A stretch of DNA of 64,000 nucleotides from Clostridia bacterium. GTDB taxonomy: Bacteria > Bacillota > Clostridia > Christensenellales > Aristaeellaceae. The notes under the pieces were generated by a model. The model saw only the letters and a program-made list of their open reading frames with translations. It had not been told where the DNA came from and made no database searches. Below are positions 63,839 through 64,000 of this stretch, piece after piece (position 1 is the stretch's first letter; each line of letters begins with the position of its first letter). The translations under genes were made by a program, and so were the position numbers. Where the stretch lies: contig JAFUDS010000005.1 in assembly GCA_017464305.1 (NCBI GenBank), positions 62,001-126,000 of the forward strand. Reading direction: 5' to 3'.

Positions 63839-64000
63839 TTATCCCTTGATACCCGTGGAAGCGATGCCCTCGACCAGGCTCTTCTGGAAGATGAGGAACA
63901 GCACCGTGGCAGGCACGATGGACAGAGTGGACATGGCCAGGGTGGAGCCGATATCCGATCCGGAGGACGGATCGTTAAACAGCTGCAGGGCCAGGGAAAT
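63839..64000 (-). CDS. carbohydrate ABC permease (MalG/AraQ type), C-terminal part
   Basis: Only the last 53 residues lie in the window; the gene continues past the right edge. They end in FLIFQKSLVEGIASTGIKG, the usual C-terminus of the second membrane subunit of CUT1 sugar importers. The other subunits, and so the substrate, are outside the window. Confidence 0.85.
   Translation of the reverse strand: MSLALQLFNDPSSGSDIGSTLAMSTLSIVPATVLFLIFQKSLVEGIASTGIKG

Noticed and set aside
1..64000. CRISPR arrays, tRNA/rRNA genes, insertion sequences, prophage
   Set aside because: No regularly spaced repeats, cloverleaf or rRNA sequence, transposase or phage gene was seen on either strand.

Overview
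The window looks like a chromosomal segment of a GC-rich member of the Clostridia, perhaps a gut or rumen Christensenellales-like lineage. The sequence shows AGGAGG-type ribosome-binding sites, a D-galactose/glucose binding-protein ABC system, a BceAB/BceRS-type detoxification module, a BioY transporter and a YerB-like DUF3048 protein. Several exported proteins have ALA-type signal peptides. The lineage is inferred; no rRNA gene is present to settle it. No CRISPR array, tRNA, rRNA, transposase or prophage was found.

Layout. 1-4.1 kb: a partial DUF3048 protein, serC-serA for serine synthesis, and trmO. 4.2-11.5 kb: a GH94 disaccharide phosphorylase, then a tightly overlapping minus-strand operon for a small type IV pilus/type II secretion-like machine (transglutaminase, GspF-like protein, four membrane-anchored small proteins, PilT-like ATPase). 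11.6-16.5 kb: an mgl-type galactose/glucose ABC operon with structured RNA between mglB and mglA. 16.5-20.7 kb: lepB, a TPR protein and a YprB-like exonuclease, facing divergently from birA. 20.8-23.3 kb: an ABC-2 exporter pair. 23.3-29.6 kb: a visibly AT-richer island with bceAB-like transporter genes, their two-component system and an AAA/DUF4143 ATPase. 29.8-33.2 kb: a plus-strand trio of VTC polyphosphate polymerase, DUF4956 and a Cthe_2159-like beta-helix protein. 33.3-41 kb: bioY, a heterodimeric ABC exporter, an S4-domain protein, a NUDIX hydrolase and a short alaS. 41-46.4 kb: a hybrid histidine kinase, a degenerate GGDEF/EAL protein and an uncharacterised radical SAM protein. 46.5-59.4 kb: envelope functions (SH3 protein, exported PIG-L deacetylase, UMF1-type MFS, murA, a four-PG-binding L,D-transpeptidase, a nine-repeat SdrD_B-like secreted protein, a lipoprotein). 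59.4-64 kb: yhaM, dnaB, rplI, a CE1-type esterase and the last residues of a sugar ABC permease.

Regulatory links. BirA-type operators (TTGTCAACC-N14/15-GGTTGACAA/T) overlap the -35 boxes of both birA and bioY, 14 kb apart, which predicts a small biotin regulon. The birA leader can also form two mutually exclusive helices, one of which covers the ribosome-binding site. A TNACA-N4-TGTAA box sits just upstream of the bceAB promoter.

The least explained loci are the minimal pilus-like operon, the VTC/DUF4956/beta-helix trio, the structured 279-bp intergenic element with 10-bp terminal inverted repeats at 60439-60717, and the extra extracytoplasmic module on MglC.
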